A DNA stretch of 64,000 bases from Ianthella basta (GCA_964019415.1 OZ025875.1:1867001-1931000), one strand, 5' to 3'; positions 42,301-54,240 are shown, counted from the stretch's first letter. Program-made: numbers and translations. The notes: a model not told the origin generated them from the sequence alone.

Positions 42301-43920
42301 ACAAATACAGTGGTACATACCCCTGTACCAGTGAACTAGAATTAATATGGAAGTGGTCCTGGAGATAAGGAAGATTGTACACACACACACACAACACACA
42401 TACTGTATAGGAAACACCTCGTGCACGCATTATGCTGAGACTATGTAATTTTCCTATTGCATTCCATATGTATAAAAGATGTCACTGAAGTTGCCTTATG
42501 TATCAGTATACCATTCGATTGAAATCTGTGTTCCTGGGACTGTTAGACCAAGAAATACTTCTGTCCTTCCAGACAAAGACAAAGCACTGGTAAGCCACTC
42601 TATTGCTAAAGATATAGCTAGCTGCTTCACATATGGAACACTTTGTCAGTGAACAAGGCTATTGGCTAGCCTTGGTTGGCATCTACCCAGTCCATCTATT
42701 TAGGACAGAATATAATATATATCATTGGTGCATGCCACTGCATGGAGTGTCTGATAAAGCAAGTGCATGTACTAGGGTGATAGTTCTATGTATGCAATAA
42801 TTTTTGCTGGAGCTAATAAAGCGCGCTCCTTTACTGTCATCGCTATATAAATTATTCAAACATTGTCGGTCCTGCGCACTGCAGCTGTATAGTGGTGTTG
42901 CACATAATGCCTGGCCCACCTCGATCGTAACCAGGTCCTTCTATCCACAGATGGCCTATGTACAAGGCCAGTCGAGGCAAGGCAAGTTGCTTGATAGGGT
43001 GAAAGTGTGAGTTTGAAGCCTTCTGCTGTTTGATGGAGAGTGTCCCGGTAACCATGATCCCATCCGATATCTGCTGTTCTCTTCAGCATAGTGATAGGTG
43101 GCGACGAACTAAGAGATTTCATTTGAAACCACTACTGCAACTAGGGCAAAAAGAGTATGGTATCAATTATTATTTAACGGCTACAACCTATGCGCGAGAC
43201 TAACATCCAGACTAGTCAGATTGGGGGTCCAAATATGTCAAAATCTTTCGACTGGGGGAACCATTTTAGGAGTCCAAATAAGTCATGACAGTATTTCAAA
43301 GTGTTGACTTGCTATTACTTGTTACCATGCCTTTTCAGCTGGCCATTCCTAAATTATACTTCATCACTGTGTGGCTAGTCGCAGTGAAGTGCGCTGCAAA
43401 TACATTAACTTGGAGGAGCCATTTATATTGGGTACATTTCAAATATTCCAAATAATCATCACAAACATGACATCTGAAAAAGGAGTCAAAGGCTTAGACT
43501 CTATCTAAGTTTCTAAAAAGTATGTATTCATATTCATAAGCATAGGTATTGTCTTAGAAGACGCCATCTGCTGTATAAAATCTGGGTCACTTGTAGCTCT
43601 TCCGCCACAGCCAGCTAGCTGGCTATAGCTACAGTTGATTTAGCACTACTCAATTGTATCATTGCATATACCTGCTACATGATACACGTACATTATTATA
43701 ATAGTCTATTACAAAGACTTAATTTAGCTATGGCTTGACAATTTTACTGTCAGTGTAATTTAGTTAACCTATTTTGAAAGTATCAGTGACTGATCACAAC
43801 TCGGATACTGGTATATTGGGAAATTTAATGATGTACTTCTTATATTCATTCCAATGCCAATAAAGTTATGAGTACCAATTAATCATTTTTCATGCAGAAC
43901 TCAGCTGGTGAAGGTCTCCA
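42300..43920 (+). other. Upstream region of gene C
   Basis: A TATATAAA-like box at ~42844-42851 followed by a CpG-containing stretch could be a core promoter for gene C, but the connection is not shown. The acceptor CAG at 43895-43897, 23 bp before the gene C ATG, implies at least one upstream non-coding exon. Confidence 0.35.
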
Positions 43921-45748
43921 ATGGGTTGGCAGTTGGTCTGTACTCTCTTGGACATCTTGCTTGTGTTGGCCATCATCCAAGAGGGAAGCACTACTTGCAC
44001 CTGCCCATCAAATGGATGTTTCCAAAACTCTGCAGTCGAGTAAGCACATTACAATAACTACTGTTTAGTCTGCAATCATAATAATATGACATAAGTACAA
44101 TTAATCAAATTAGTGAATTAACTAAAATCCACATCTAAAATTCAATATAAATTGTACTTGCTAATAATAGTACCCATAAGGTACATTACATCACCAGAGG
44201 TCACAAACATTCAGAGTGATGTGTTTTATATAATTAGCAAGACTATTGATCAATATAAATTATGCAATTTAATTATGTGTTCATATTCTTGTGTAGTTGC
44301 ATGCATTTTGTGTTTACATGCGAGCAGCTTTAACTTTGCAAGATCAGTGGATCACATGTCGCCTGTACCTATTTAGCAAGTAGTAATTTGTATGCAAGTC
44401 TCAGCAGCGGGTGTATATGTACACTTTGTCCTTTGTTCCCACAGCTCTTGTGAAGTAACTGCAACCTCACGTCAGTCATATACTTCCACTTACTATGTAA
44501 CGGAATACTACACTGAGTACTATTATACCAGCTGTGGCGTTTTGGGATTGGGGAGATGTAGACGAACAAGACAAAGGTATGATTAGGTCATGTGAGTATG
44601 AAGTAATTGAATTTGTTTATTTTAAGATTTACTTTTAAATCTGAATGGACTGGGGGTAAGAGTACTTGCGGTAATACAGAAATGTGTACTCGTCTGACTT
44701 CCATATGATGTCTGTGAATTAACCCATCATAATATGATACAGCTAGATCAGGTAAGCTATGCCATACACTGCCACATTCGCCGATAGTGGGTAACTCATT
44801 TCTTTCTATGCAGGTTAAGACAAGTTCAAAGGCAACGTACTAGCTATCGGACAACATACTTTTGCAGCTTTCAGTGTTGCTCTGGCTACCAGCAAGTGGG
44901 GTCAAGCTGTTCTCGTAAGTGCTTCATCTTGTCACATTGGTTAAGTCTGTAAAGTGATGTATTTGCATACCCCTTGTTCAAAGCCACAGCAACACAGATT
45001 CCATTTTAAAAGTCTCAAGCTATTTTAATGATGCAAATAGCTACACATCAAAAGACATACACACACACATGAATATATCCTAAAGAGAATGCTGGATTAC
45101 ATTATTGACTCATGCAACCAATTTCTCTGTAATACACCTTGATCCTTGTTACATTCATATTGTGATACGGTATAATTACCCCTTATTTGTTCTTTGTGGA
45201 AGGTTTCCAACTAAATTTCTCTCAGTCTATCATCATTTTCATTTTGCAGTGTCTGCAGTCACCACTTAAGGAAAACATACAGTAATTATATGTATTAAAC
45301 CATGCTAATCTAATATCTTTCATGGATGCATACATAGAAACAGCTTTATATAGGGTGAGCACGAACATGTACGGCACGTGTAAGTGTCACAGTTTTGTGT
45401 TTTATGCCAATCTGTAGCTGTGTGCAATCCATCCTGTGCAAATAGAGGAACATGTGTGTCCCCTAATGGATGTGAACCACATGCACCTACACATGACAAG
45501 TAAACAAGCACACAGTTTCACACCTCTGTGACTCCATTAATTGGCAGCAGCACATGTTTCACCGTCACCTTGTACTTGGGTTTTCTCATCAGACAACATG
45601 GAAATTTGGTTTAGTGCTCTCAAAAATGTTAGAATGAAATGCAGTTAACCTGAGACAGTATATTATTATGTATTCTACCAGTATGCATGTTTATTCAATT
45701 AGGTGAGTTCAAGGTCCCAATAGTTCATGTAGACAGAACCTTAATACA

Positions 45749-45845
<97 letters not shown>

Positions 45846-46138
45846 AGTTGGCATACAATGCACTTGTCTGCTTTGTAGCCGTTTCTCTGTGGGGGAAGTA
45901 TGTTAGATAAGTGGGGGAAGTATCACGCTACAGATGACAGACAACTGCAAGTATACTTCATCTTGGTTGAAGCTTGTGTGATCATAATGTTATGCATGTG
46001 GGTGCATCAACTGTTTTTGGTGTAGCTCCTCCCTGCTTCTGCCTGAATGGAGGATATTACATTGGAAGTGACTGTGTGCATGTGAACAACTACTTTGGAG
46101 TATTCTGTGAAAATTCCAGCAGAGTGAAGATTGTATGA
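43921..46138 (+). CDS. Gene C: small secreted EMI-domain / EGF protein
   Basis: Proposed exons 43921-44039, 44445-44576, 44814-44914, 45418-45471 and 46026-46138 (TGA), 172 residues, all frame-compatible. MGWQLVCTLLDILLVLAII is a clear signal peptide, followed by a short Cys-rich stretch (CTCPSNGC). Exons 2-3 form an EMI-like domain: CEVTATSRQSY ... SCGVLGLGRC ... YFCSFQCCSGYQQVGSSC, with the typical CC-x-GY ending. Exon 4 begins an EGF-like repeat (PVCNPSCANRGTCVSPNG), as in MEGF10-type EMI-EGF proteins. Without the donor at 45472 the frame stops at 45501-45503, giving 145 residues. Exon 5 is a relocated gene B EGF exon. Probably an extracellular matrix or secreted adhesion protein; the 3' end is uncertain. 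Confidence 0.65.
45749..45844. repeat. (GT)n microsatellite in gene C
   Basis: About 48 uninterrupted GT units between gene C exon 4 and the relocated EGF exon. Confidence 0.95.
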
Positions 46139-46246
46139 GTAATTAAGATGGTAACAATGTGATGTGGAGCAAGTTGAAGTGCCAAAGCCAAAAGTGGCCC
46201 AGTGCAGGATGACTCAATCTGCCCAACAGCATTGTTAGAACTGTGG
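45917..46246 (+). repeat. Relocated copy of a gene B EGF exon with intron flanks
   Basis: Matches 20943-21283 over ~330 bp including both flanks, at roughly 90% identity by eye. Differences include Cys to His in DCVHV (gene B DCVCV), Asn to Ile, and loss of ~8 bp that removes the normal GTGAGT donor, so the frame runs on to TGA at 46136. The acceptor TAG before 46026 is kept. Confidence 0.8.
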
Positions 46247-46474
46247 AGAGACTGCAATACATGACAACTTGGTTACAGTATGGATGTGCATTCAATGAAC
46301 AGGAAGTATAATTTATTGTTACCAATCAACCACAGAAGAAATGGTTAATGTTAACATCTGTAACAGAATTAATCAGTCTTAAAATGTGATATATTCTGCA
46401 ATTCTGGGAGCATAATATAATGTGGTATCTTTGGCTGCATTTAAACCAATGTGAACATGTAAACAACTCAAGCA

Positions 46475-46601
46475 AACAAGTATTTTGAGTTAAAAACTCG
46501 TGGGGCTGCTGCCCCAACTCGAAATACTTGTTCCCTTCGGTCGCAGCTCTGTCACTCACAATAGCTAAACATGACATCGATTCTTAATACCTCAGTAACC
46601 T

Positions 46602-46663
<62 letters not shown>

Positions 46664-46678
46664 TCACCAGACACATGA

Positions 46679-46733
<55 letters not shown>

Positions 46734-46826
46734 TCACCAGACACATGAGACACACACACACACACACTATCACCAGACACATGAGACACACACACACACA
46801 CACACACACTATCACCAGACACATGA

Positions 46827-46877
<51 letters not shown>

Positions 46878-46944
46878 ACACACACACTATCACCAGACAC
46901 ATGAGACACACACACACACACACACACTATCACCAGACACATGA

Positions 46945-47015
<71 letters not shown>

Positions 47016-47030
47016 TCACCAGACACATGA

Positions 47031-47089
<59 letters not shown>

Positions 47090-47784
47090 GCACACACACA
47101 CACACACACGCACGCACACACACACACACGCACACACACATGCACAGAGAAATCTCCAGCAAAGACAGATACATGACTGCTTATATCCCATGCATTTACA
47201 GTGAGTAATTACAGAAACATAATGTACCAAGGAACTCACAGTCGCCAGAGTAGCTAGCGGTCTGTGATGGCAAAAGCTACGTACGTTTGCTACAGCGCAG
47301 TACGCGTGGGCCAGGTTCGGAAGAGCATTCAGAAGGGCAACCGTGCGAGTTAAGCTTTTCAACGCTACAAACGGTTGAAGAATGTTAGCGTCTACATATC
47401 ACGGCGTTCACCAGTTTCTACGTTGCTCCTGTCATGTGTTCCAGGCGGCGGAGTGAAGTCCTCTGAGGCGGGCGCGGCCATTATCGAAGAAGGCGCGGGG
47501 CGAAGTCGATGACCTGTTGGGCGCTGTCTCGAAGCTGTGTCTTTGCCCGTCGGCCAGAAGTGCTGTAAGAGTATGTTCCAGGATCAGAGGCGGAAGAAAA
47601 CGTCCAAAACTCGCTAAGACGTCGCTTAGAAGCCGGTTTTCAAAGTCCCTTGGCCTCGCACTTCCGGCCGAATAAAATGGCCGACAATATAAATTCCCTA
47701 TACCCAATACTTCGCCCAATACATTCAATATAAATGTAAGCATTGACGTACAACCGTAGGTTGGCGTCTTATATATATATATAT
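46475..47784 (-). repeat. Left long inverted repeat arm
   Basis: Begins with the hairpin 46477-46530 (CAAGTATTTTGAGTT ... AACTCGAAATACTTG, inner TGGGGC/GCCCCA). Then comes the CA/spacer satellite, then 47150-47770, whose complement reads outward and contains ATGGCCGCGCCCGCCTC and ATGGCCGAC starts. Ends in (TA)n. Confidence 0.7.
46602..47150. repeat. Composite satellite: (CA)n with seven CTATCACCAGACACATGAGA blocks
   Basis: The 20-mer CTATCACCAGACACATGAGA occurs at about 46661, 46731, 46768, 46809, 46888, 46928 and 47013, separated by CA tracts of 17 to 65 bp. The right arm has only the simple GT tract, so this expansion happened after the arms separated. Confidence 0.88.
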
Positions 47785-49300
47785 GCCACCACCACCCGGG
47801 GGGTCGGACAAGGTCCTGGGATTGCGCAATACCAGCACCTCAATAATTGCATTCCAGACATTCCAATCGCGTCTCCATATGTTAGCTGACTGTGCTCCAA
47901 GGCCGAATGTGCATACCCTGAGCCATGGCAGGGCCTTGTACTGCATTCGCGCCCCTGGTATGAGCCGTACATACGTAGCCAAGGAGCCATACGGTGGATT
48001 GGGCTTAATTGTCTGACCGCTTTCACGATCTGGTTTTGCAAGTTATCGCAGCGTTTCTTGAGGATTGCCAGCACGCTCAAGCCATTTCTAGCATCCCTGC
48101 TATCGAATGTGACAAATCGTGGACAGAACCAAGACGATTGCAAGGACGTGGCTGCCGATTGCACTCCCATTGCAGAAGCAGTCAACCTATCAGTCTTGCA
48201 GTCCTGAAGTGATCACTGAGGACTCGCTACCAGCTTCTAAGGAGTCACTTCCACAGGAGCACTTGCTCAGTACTCCAGATTAGGCTCCATCTACCTCGTA
48301 GCCAGCATCAGTGAACACTCGTACACCGGTGTTGTAAAATGCTTGCAAAACTTACCTAGATGCTGGGGAAGGGCGGGGAAGGGTCCATTTTATGATAGCC
48401 CTTGTCCAACTGTGTGCTCAGAAGCAAAGAAACAAGCGATGCGACGTGTTTCTCGAAATATGTCTGCTCTTAGCTAGTATAGGTAAAATACACAATAAAG
48501 AGCAGCCGCGTCGGCCATTTTGCGGACACACGTGACCTTGACCGACCCCCTGACCACCACCTGTGCCAGTAGAGTATCTGTGCTAGTTGGTCATAGAAAA
48601 AAAGCACCACCAGTGCAAGTTACAGTCACTGCACCAATGGTCTTAGTTACCAGTGTTGACCAAGATCTTGTTAACTTGCAATAACAGCTTAGTTAACAGG
48701 GTTTAACAGAGTTGATAGTTAACAGAGTTGTTAAACCCTGTTAAACCACGTCATGAATATATAATCATATTCATAATACTGTTAAGTGTATTCATGGTAT
48801 CCATAGGTGTAGTGTAGTATTTATGTATTGTATATACATTGCAACCTGTATTATATATTACAGTTGCACAATGTCATGTATTGTCTAATATATAAGTAAC
48901 ACATACAACACAAGTGCAGAACCAGTTCTTCACTATACATCATCATTGAATTGCACACACATGGATGAAGATTCAAGTATGTGCGATTCACAAGCAGTAA
49001 ATAATATATATATTTAGCTAATTAACTGAAGCAAAAGTGATGGAATGGCCTGAAAACTACATAGCTGGAATGAATAGAATAATTACATTAAAGTCTCTTA
49101 GTATTATGGAGAGAATTCCATCCAAATTGCTTCTGGATTTGCAGAATTAACAGCTGACCAGTGGAAGAACTGCATTCTTGTTTAATTGCCAGATATCCTG
49201 ATTTCACTTGTTGGGCTAAGTTTGTAAATGCATGTAGGCTTATTTGTGCTCCAGTGATGCTGGATGGTATGATATGATATGATATGATGATGCATATTTC
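47785..49300. other. Interior segment, unrecognised
   Basis: Minus-strand frame 47769-48185 is open and CpG-containing but matches no family I know. An isolated ~85-bp copy of the palindrome-array subunit (CACCTGTGCCAGTAGAGTAT ... GTGCAAGTTACAG) lies at 48551-48635. 48640-48760 has TTAACAGG/GTTAACAG inverted words. 48760-49080 is AT-rich. Confidence 0.45.
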
Positions 49301-49317
49301 AAATTTATTGGTGTAAG

Positions 49318-49863
49318 CTAATGATAACATACAGCCATGCAATGCTTTGAAGTAGCAGTGTGACAGACTTTATTCTTCTTGGCAGCAAGTGCAGCAAGTA
49401 GATATCTTGATCCAGCTGACTCCCCTGAGTACATCCTGTAATATAACGATTGTCTGGCTTTTACTGTCTTTGCTTGCCTTTTGCTTTTACACTGAACACA
49501 CTCAGAATGAAATACACTAGGTTTACACTGTTCTTGATAAAGCAGTGTACATAAACGCTGGCAGTTAGTGCATTCTTTGTCCTCAACATCTCTAGCGTGT
49601 TCTTCTGGGAAGTAACTACGCTCACCTTTCGCATCTACCTGTCCGCTTTTAGACGCACTCGCCCTCGGGTCTCGTGCGTCTAAAATCCATATACACCGAA
49701 GCGCCGTGGTACAAGTGATATATACTCGCCTAAGCGCTTCTAGGCTCTTACTCGAAAGGCGGGCCTCTTCCAAGACGACAGCTCTGAAGAGCGGCTGCCA
49801 AGTTTTGTTGAGTTCGCAAGTGCTATGAAGTTTTTGCCTTACGTTAAGCCACTGGAGCAACAC
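49318..49863 (-). CDS. Unrecognised Cys-rich ORF (transposon-associated?)
   Basis: 181 codons open on the minus strand. Contains CTNCQRLC and CVQCKSKRQ motifs, possibly two zinc knuckles. Not recognised. A 31-bp direct repeat (GTCTCGTGCGTCTAAAATCC...) at ~49669 recurs at ~50471, showing that the region has been rearranged. May be chance coding in a transposon fragment. Confidence 0.25.
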   Translation of the reverse strand: MLLQWLNVRQKLHSTCELNKTWQPLFRAVVLEEARLSSKSLEALRRVYITCTTALRCIWILDARDPRASASKSGQVDAKGERSYFPEEHARDVEDKECTNCQRLCTLLYQEQCKPSVFHSECVQCKSKRQAKTVKARQSLYYRMYSGESAGSRYLLAALAAKKNKVCHTATSKHCMAVCYH

Positions 49864-50218
49864 TCTAAGGGGCCAGTTAAGTGATTGAGGCTTCTGCGAC
49901 GTTCTCGGCTTTCGAGGGTTCTTTGCGCTCGCTACTCGACTTTCTGTTCTCCTTGAAACAGTGCGTTCCCACTGCTGCAGTGATTTTGAGTGCCCTTGCG
50001 TACGAATTAGTGCACGAGCTTGCTGTTTCTCGTTTGTGCACTGTGCATGTCGCGTACGTGGTTTATCTACCTCGGCTACGGAGCGCTGTACGTTGTTGGC
50101 TTGCGTGCATTGATTGCAGCATGATGGAAGGAAGTATTCTCCTTTTCAATGCTTTGCGGGCTCTCCCAAAGCCACGCAAAGTTGAAGCTGACTGCGGGTT
50201 GCTGCATTTGTACGTACA

Positions 50219-50470
50219 AGCTGAATGCCCGCCCTACGGGCAGGTTCCAGCTTATCGCAAGCCAGTGAGTCGGTACCTTGCCAGTTTTGAACTATCTGCA
50301 CAGGTAGCAACGGAGGCTGGCTGCTATAACGACGGTAGAGTTTAATTCGAAGTTTGCCGACAACGAATAAGATTTTCCGTAACCATAAGTCCCAGAAACC
50401 AATAATTAAAAATGGCGTCTCGGCCCGCGAGAAAAAAGGAAGCGCTTTCTTCGGCTGCAGGGAAGCTAGG
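50219..50470 (+). repeat. 252-bp direct repeat, left copy
   Basis: Same as 51808-52059 as far as I can read it. Runs from AGCTGAATGCCCGCCC to GGGAAGCTAGG. Its end includes AAAATGGCGTCTCGG, a possible start (MASRPARKKEALSSAAGKL) that in the right copy runs into a GTGAAC donor. A diverged relative follows at ~52160-52240 (AAAATGGCGTATCGG). Confidence 0.85.
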
Positions 50471-50840
50471 GTCTCGTGCGTCTAAAATCCATATACACCT
50501 CAGCGCCGTGGTATATAACTAATACAAATATTATAGATATAAATATTAATTACAATATAATATATGCATGCCACAACTATGAAATGCTGTCTATCATTGT
50601 ATGTATGTGGCATGCAAGGTTTGGGTAACACTACTGCAGGTTCATGAGTATTCATTATGCCTGTTATGTGTAAGTGCTGCATGGGGCCAATCTGTGCCCT
50701 AGTGCCAATGGGCATGGTGCACTTAAATAAAGATTGATTGATTGATATAAGAATATATTAGAATATATAAGAATAAAAAATAAGAATATATAAGAAATAT
50801 ATAAACATCATAACGCTCTACCACCTGTGGTGTAAACAAG

Positions 50841-51370
50841 ATGGCGTTCGCCAATGGATTGTTGGCCTATCTCAAAGCTTTTCGCCAGCGCACTGACTAT
50901 GAGTCAATGCGGAACCGGATCCTGAGTAAGTATGATGGTAGCTCAATTCGGGCTGCTAAGGACATTGTGTGGAGAGATTGTAGCACTGGTCTGGCGAGAT
51001 TATGGCTGGAGAAGAAATTAAGGCGAAGCTCTTCTATGCGCTCTCAGGAGCTGGCTGACCTTGATGATATTATTGAGTCTTTTGACGCACTAGACACTTG
51101 TCTACCGGAGGTCTTTTGTTCTGCAGATGATCTCCTACAAATGCCACAGCTTCTCCCACTGCGTTGCGCTAAGCAAATGGCTAAGGATGTTTGTGCATTA
51201 CACGTAGATGTCTGCTCTTGTCTCGAGGGTATTGACAAGCGTCTTCAACTCCCCTTCCCTGCTCCCTCTGTGTCTGAGAATGGGTCCAATACAAATTGTA
51301 TTGTAATTGCAATACTGTTCACAGTTTATCTTGATGGCCTGCTAGATTCACTTCGCACTGTTGGAATGAA
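50841..51370 (+). pseudogene. LINE ORF1-like N-terminal fragment
   Basis: Open from ATG 50841 (context ACAAGATGGCG). Residues 1-~150 (LLAYLKAFRQRT ... AAKDIVWRDC ... RRSSSMRSQELADLDDIIESFDALD ... PEVFCSADDLLQMP) resemble the N-terminal ORF1 domain of metazoan CR1/L2-like retrotransposons, from memory. The frame stays open to 51779, but beyond ~51370 the other strand carries different coding similarity, so the ORF1 is truncated. No reverse transcriptase follows. Confidence 0.5.
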
Positions 51371-51793
51371 CCTTGCTCTCTTGTTTCGCAGTTTCAGGAG
51401 CATGGCCACAATTGTGCACAGCGCGGGCATTGCTCCCTGCTGCTTTCACATTGGAACCAGCAGGGTCAAAACAGCATGGAGTGTTGGGGCAGCCAGCGCC
51501 ACCTCATCCCACAATTGCTTCCATGACAGGGTCAGGAGGTCGCTCACTGTCCCTCTGGTCAAGAGAGAAAGGGCATCTTGCGAGCCCAGGAAAGCCAAAT
51601 CATCTCGCAGTACATGCAGTGTGCGCCTAATGATGCTCGCCCGTGCTGCAGTTCTTAGGAGAGAGGACCCACTACCCTTGGGCCTCTTGCAGAGCGACAC
51701 AATGGCCTTTTTCAGGGCATCCTGTGGAGTATACGTTACTACTCGTGTGGGGTATTTCATTTGCACCTGCAAATATTGAAACATCTCTGCCAT
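51370..51793 (-). pseudogene. Transposon-associated protein fragment (DUF6589-like N-terminal region?)
   Basis: Minus-strand frame with VQMKYPTRVVTYTPQDALKKAI ... SLLRTAARASIIRRTL ... SWKQLWDEVALAAPTLHAVL. The pattern recalls the N-terminal half of DUF6589-type proteins common in invertebrate genomes (family assignment from memory, tentative). No catalytic half is present here. The ORF 60165-60623 may be the preceding part of the same protein type. Confidence 0.35.
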
Positions 51794-51807
51794 GTATTGA
51801 CATAACG

Positions 51808-52059
51808 AGCTGAATGCCCGCCCTACGGGCAGGTTCCAGCTTATCGCAAGCCAGTGAGTCGGTACCTTGCCAGTTTTGAACTATCTGCACAGGTAGCAAC
51901 GGAGGCTGGCTGCTATAACGACGGTAGAGTTTAATTCGAAGTTTGCCGACAACGAATAAGATTTTCCGTAACCATAAGTCCCAGAAACCAATAATTAAAA
52001 ATGGCGTCTCGGCCCGCGAGAAAAAAGGAAGCGCTTTCTTCGGCTGCAGGGAAGCTAGG
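51808..52059 (+). repeat. 252-bp direct repeat, right copy
   Basis: Reads base for base like 50219-50470. The two copies bracket 1.34 kb. They do not start TG or end CA, and no 4-6-bp target duplication is visible, so they are not typical LTRs. Confidence 0.85.
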
Positions 52060-52539
52060 TGAACGACACCCCTCTAAGCTCATGTCCCCCCACTCCCTTA
52101 ACTGGCATGGCTCGTATCAAGTACGCCAATGACCGGTAGTGGAAGGGCCGGTCGATGATGTTTAAAATGGCGTATCGGCCCGCGGAGAATTGACAAAGGA
52201 CGTCTCGCTTTTCGGCCGCAAGGCAGCTAGGCGAACGGCACCCCGCTAAGAACATGGCCCCCGAGTTTATCAACTGGCACGGAGCGTCTCGAGCCGATTC
52301 CCGGGAAGGCGCAGATTTTATGGCTGAACAAACATACATCCAAATTCTAGATCCCGTGAATTATAGTAGGATTATGTATTATATAATTGCTGTATTTGCA
52401 TATTATTTGTGTACCTGCACTTCTTTTGCTGTTTCCTGAATTTTTAGCCCTATATTGTTTTTCCTGAATTTTTACCCCTATATTGTTTTCAAATTGACGT
52501 TTTCATATGGCTTCATGTTACGGATATATATATATATAT

Positions 52540-53254
52540 ACAATATCGCAGCCACCACCACCTGTGCCAGTAGAGTATCTGTGCTAGTTGGTCATAGAAA
52601 AAGACCACCACCAGTGCAAGTTACAGTAGCCACCACCACATGTGTCAGTAGAGTATCTGCGCTAGCTGGTCATGGAAAAAGACCACCAGTGCAAGTTACA
52701 GTAGCCACCACCACATGTGCCAGTAGAATATCTGCGCTAGTTGGTAATTGAAAAAGACCACCAGTGCAAGTTACAGTGGCTCCGGGCCAGCACATGCAAG
52801 TTACAGCTGGTCAGAACCTGCACTGCTGCCATTGTAATGCACGCTGCAGCAAGCAATTGTAAGCTTGCCTAAGGGCATGCCATTGAATTGAGGGTGCATG
52901 GGAAGAAATTCAATGGCATGCCCTTAGGCAAGTTACAATTGCTTGCTGCAGCGTGCATTACAATGGCAGCAGTGCAGGTTCTGACCAGCTGTAACTTGCA
53001 TGTGCTGGCCCGGAGCCACTGTAACTTGCACTGGTGGTCTTTTTCAATTACCAACTAGCGCAGATATTCTACTGGCACATGTGGTGGTGGCTACTGTAAC
53101 TTGCACTGGTGGTCTTTTTCCATGACCAGCTAGCGCAGATACTCTACTGACACATGTGGTGGTGGCTACTGTAACTTGCACTGGTGGTGGTCTTTTTCTA
53201 TGACCAACTAGCACAGATACTCTACTGGCACAGGTGGTGGTGGCTGCGATATTG
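52540..53254. repeat. Palindrome 1 of array (~715 bp)
   Basis: Inverted arms meet at ~52897 in the loop GAGGGTGCATGGGAAG, flanked by CATTGAATT / AATTCAATG. The arms are built of ~80-bp subunits (CACCTGTGCCAGTAGAGTAT ... CACCAGTGCAAGTTACAG). Open frames through both arms are artefacts of the repeat. Followed by tail unit 53255-54240 and an (ATTAT)n tract at ~54245-54287. Confidence 0.9.
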
Positions 53255-54240
53255 TAACTTGCACTGTGTGGTGGTGGTGGTGGTGTTTTTTCTAGAGCAA
53301 TGGCGCATATACTGAATGCATGCATTGTACTGGCAGCATGTGGTGGTGGCGGTGGTCATTTTCATCTAGGAATGCATGTGGTGGCTGTAATATTGTAACT
53401 TGCACTGTGTGGTGGTGGTGGTAGTAGTATGTGGTAGCAGCACCTGATATGGTGGTCTGTTTCCTTGCAGCTCTGGCACATAATATTATACTGGTGTGCT
53501 CATTGCAACTTCCGCTGTGGTGGTGATGATGGCGGTTGTATTTATCTATGTGGTGGTGAGTAGCTGGATATTGTGGCTGGATAGTTGTGAGCAAGTGTAC
53601 ATGTTGGTGCTGCTCTGCTCCAGCATAGCGGCAAATGCCTACAAATTGATGTCAAAATGTGATTGTTCAAAACATCGCCTCCATTTTGTGACTAAGTAAG
53701 CAATACTGCTAATGACATGAGGAAATTGGTCATCTAACTTCATCCACTTAGTATCATGACTTAGCAGGGCTGGGTCGGTAAGATATGCAATGAACCTCAT
53801 TTTTCTCGGCCATTTTGCAACTAATTAAGAAATCCTGCTAATGACATGAACAGTTGGATTATCTGGCTAGGTCCACCAAGTGTCATGACTGAGCGGGCCG
53901 GGCTGGTTGAATACATCATACACATCACATATGTCGGCCATTTTGAGACTAATTAAGAAATCCCGCTAATAACATAGGAAGGTGGACCACTTGGATGTGT
54001 CCACCAAGTTTCACGTCTCAACGAGCCCAGTTGCATTCATATACAACATACCACTATGCATCAATATAAATGCACCATACATTAAGTGTTATGCTATGCA
54101 CATTTATATTAGAATTTTGCGGGCTGCTTGTAGAAGAACGAAGGCCTAATTAAAAATTCTGCCTGATTTAAAAGTCTTAAAATCTCCCATACTTCAAAGG
54201 CACACCTATCACATGTTCGTGAGGGGTGCCTAACCCCCCG
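53255..54240 (+). repeat. Array tail unit 1, with three 128-bp subrepeats
   Basis: Begins GTAACTTGCACTGTGTGGTGG, passes through GGT-rich sequence, then three tandem ~128-bp subrepeats beginning at CCATTTTG (53681, 53810, 53938) with conserved ACTAATTAAGAAATCC and GCTAATGACAT. Recurs as 55004-55973, 56520-57293 (truncated) and 58023-58985. Confidence 0.88.

Noticed and set aside
46602-47150. CRISPR-like array: constant 20-mer separated by spacers
   Set aside because: The spacers are all (CA)n of varying length, the host is clearly animal with spliced genes, and no cas-like gene is present. It is a composite microsatellite.
42081-47362. Long poly-(Thr-His) and poly-(Cys-Val) ORFs
   Set aside because: Direct translations of CA/GT microsatellites.
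49881-50345. 154-codon plus-strand ORF
   Set aside because: Composition is not protein-like, it ends inside the 252-bp repeat, and the region is a CpG-rich rearranged transposon flank.
50219-52059. LTR retrotransposon bounded by the 252-bp repeats
   Set aside because: No TG...CA ends, no primer-binding site or polypurine tract seen, no gag-pol between; the interior has two opposed unrelated fragments.
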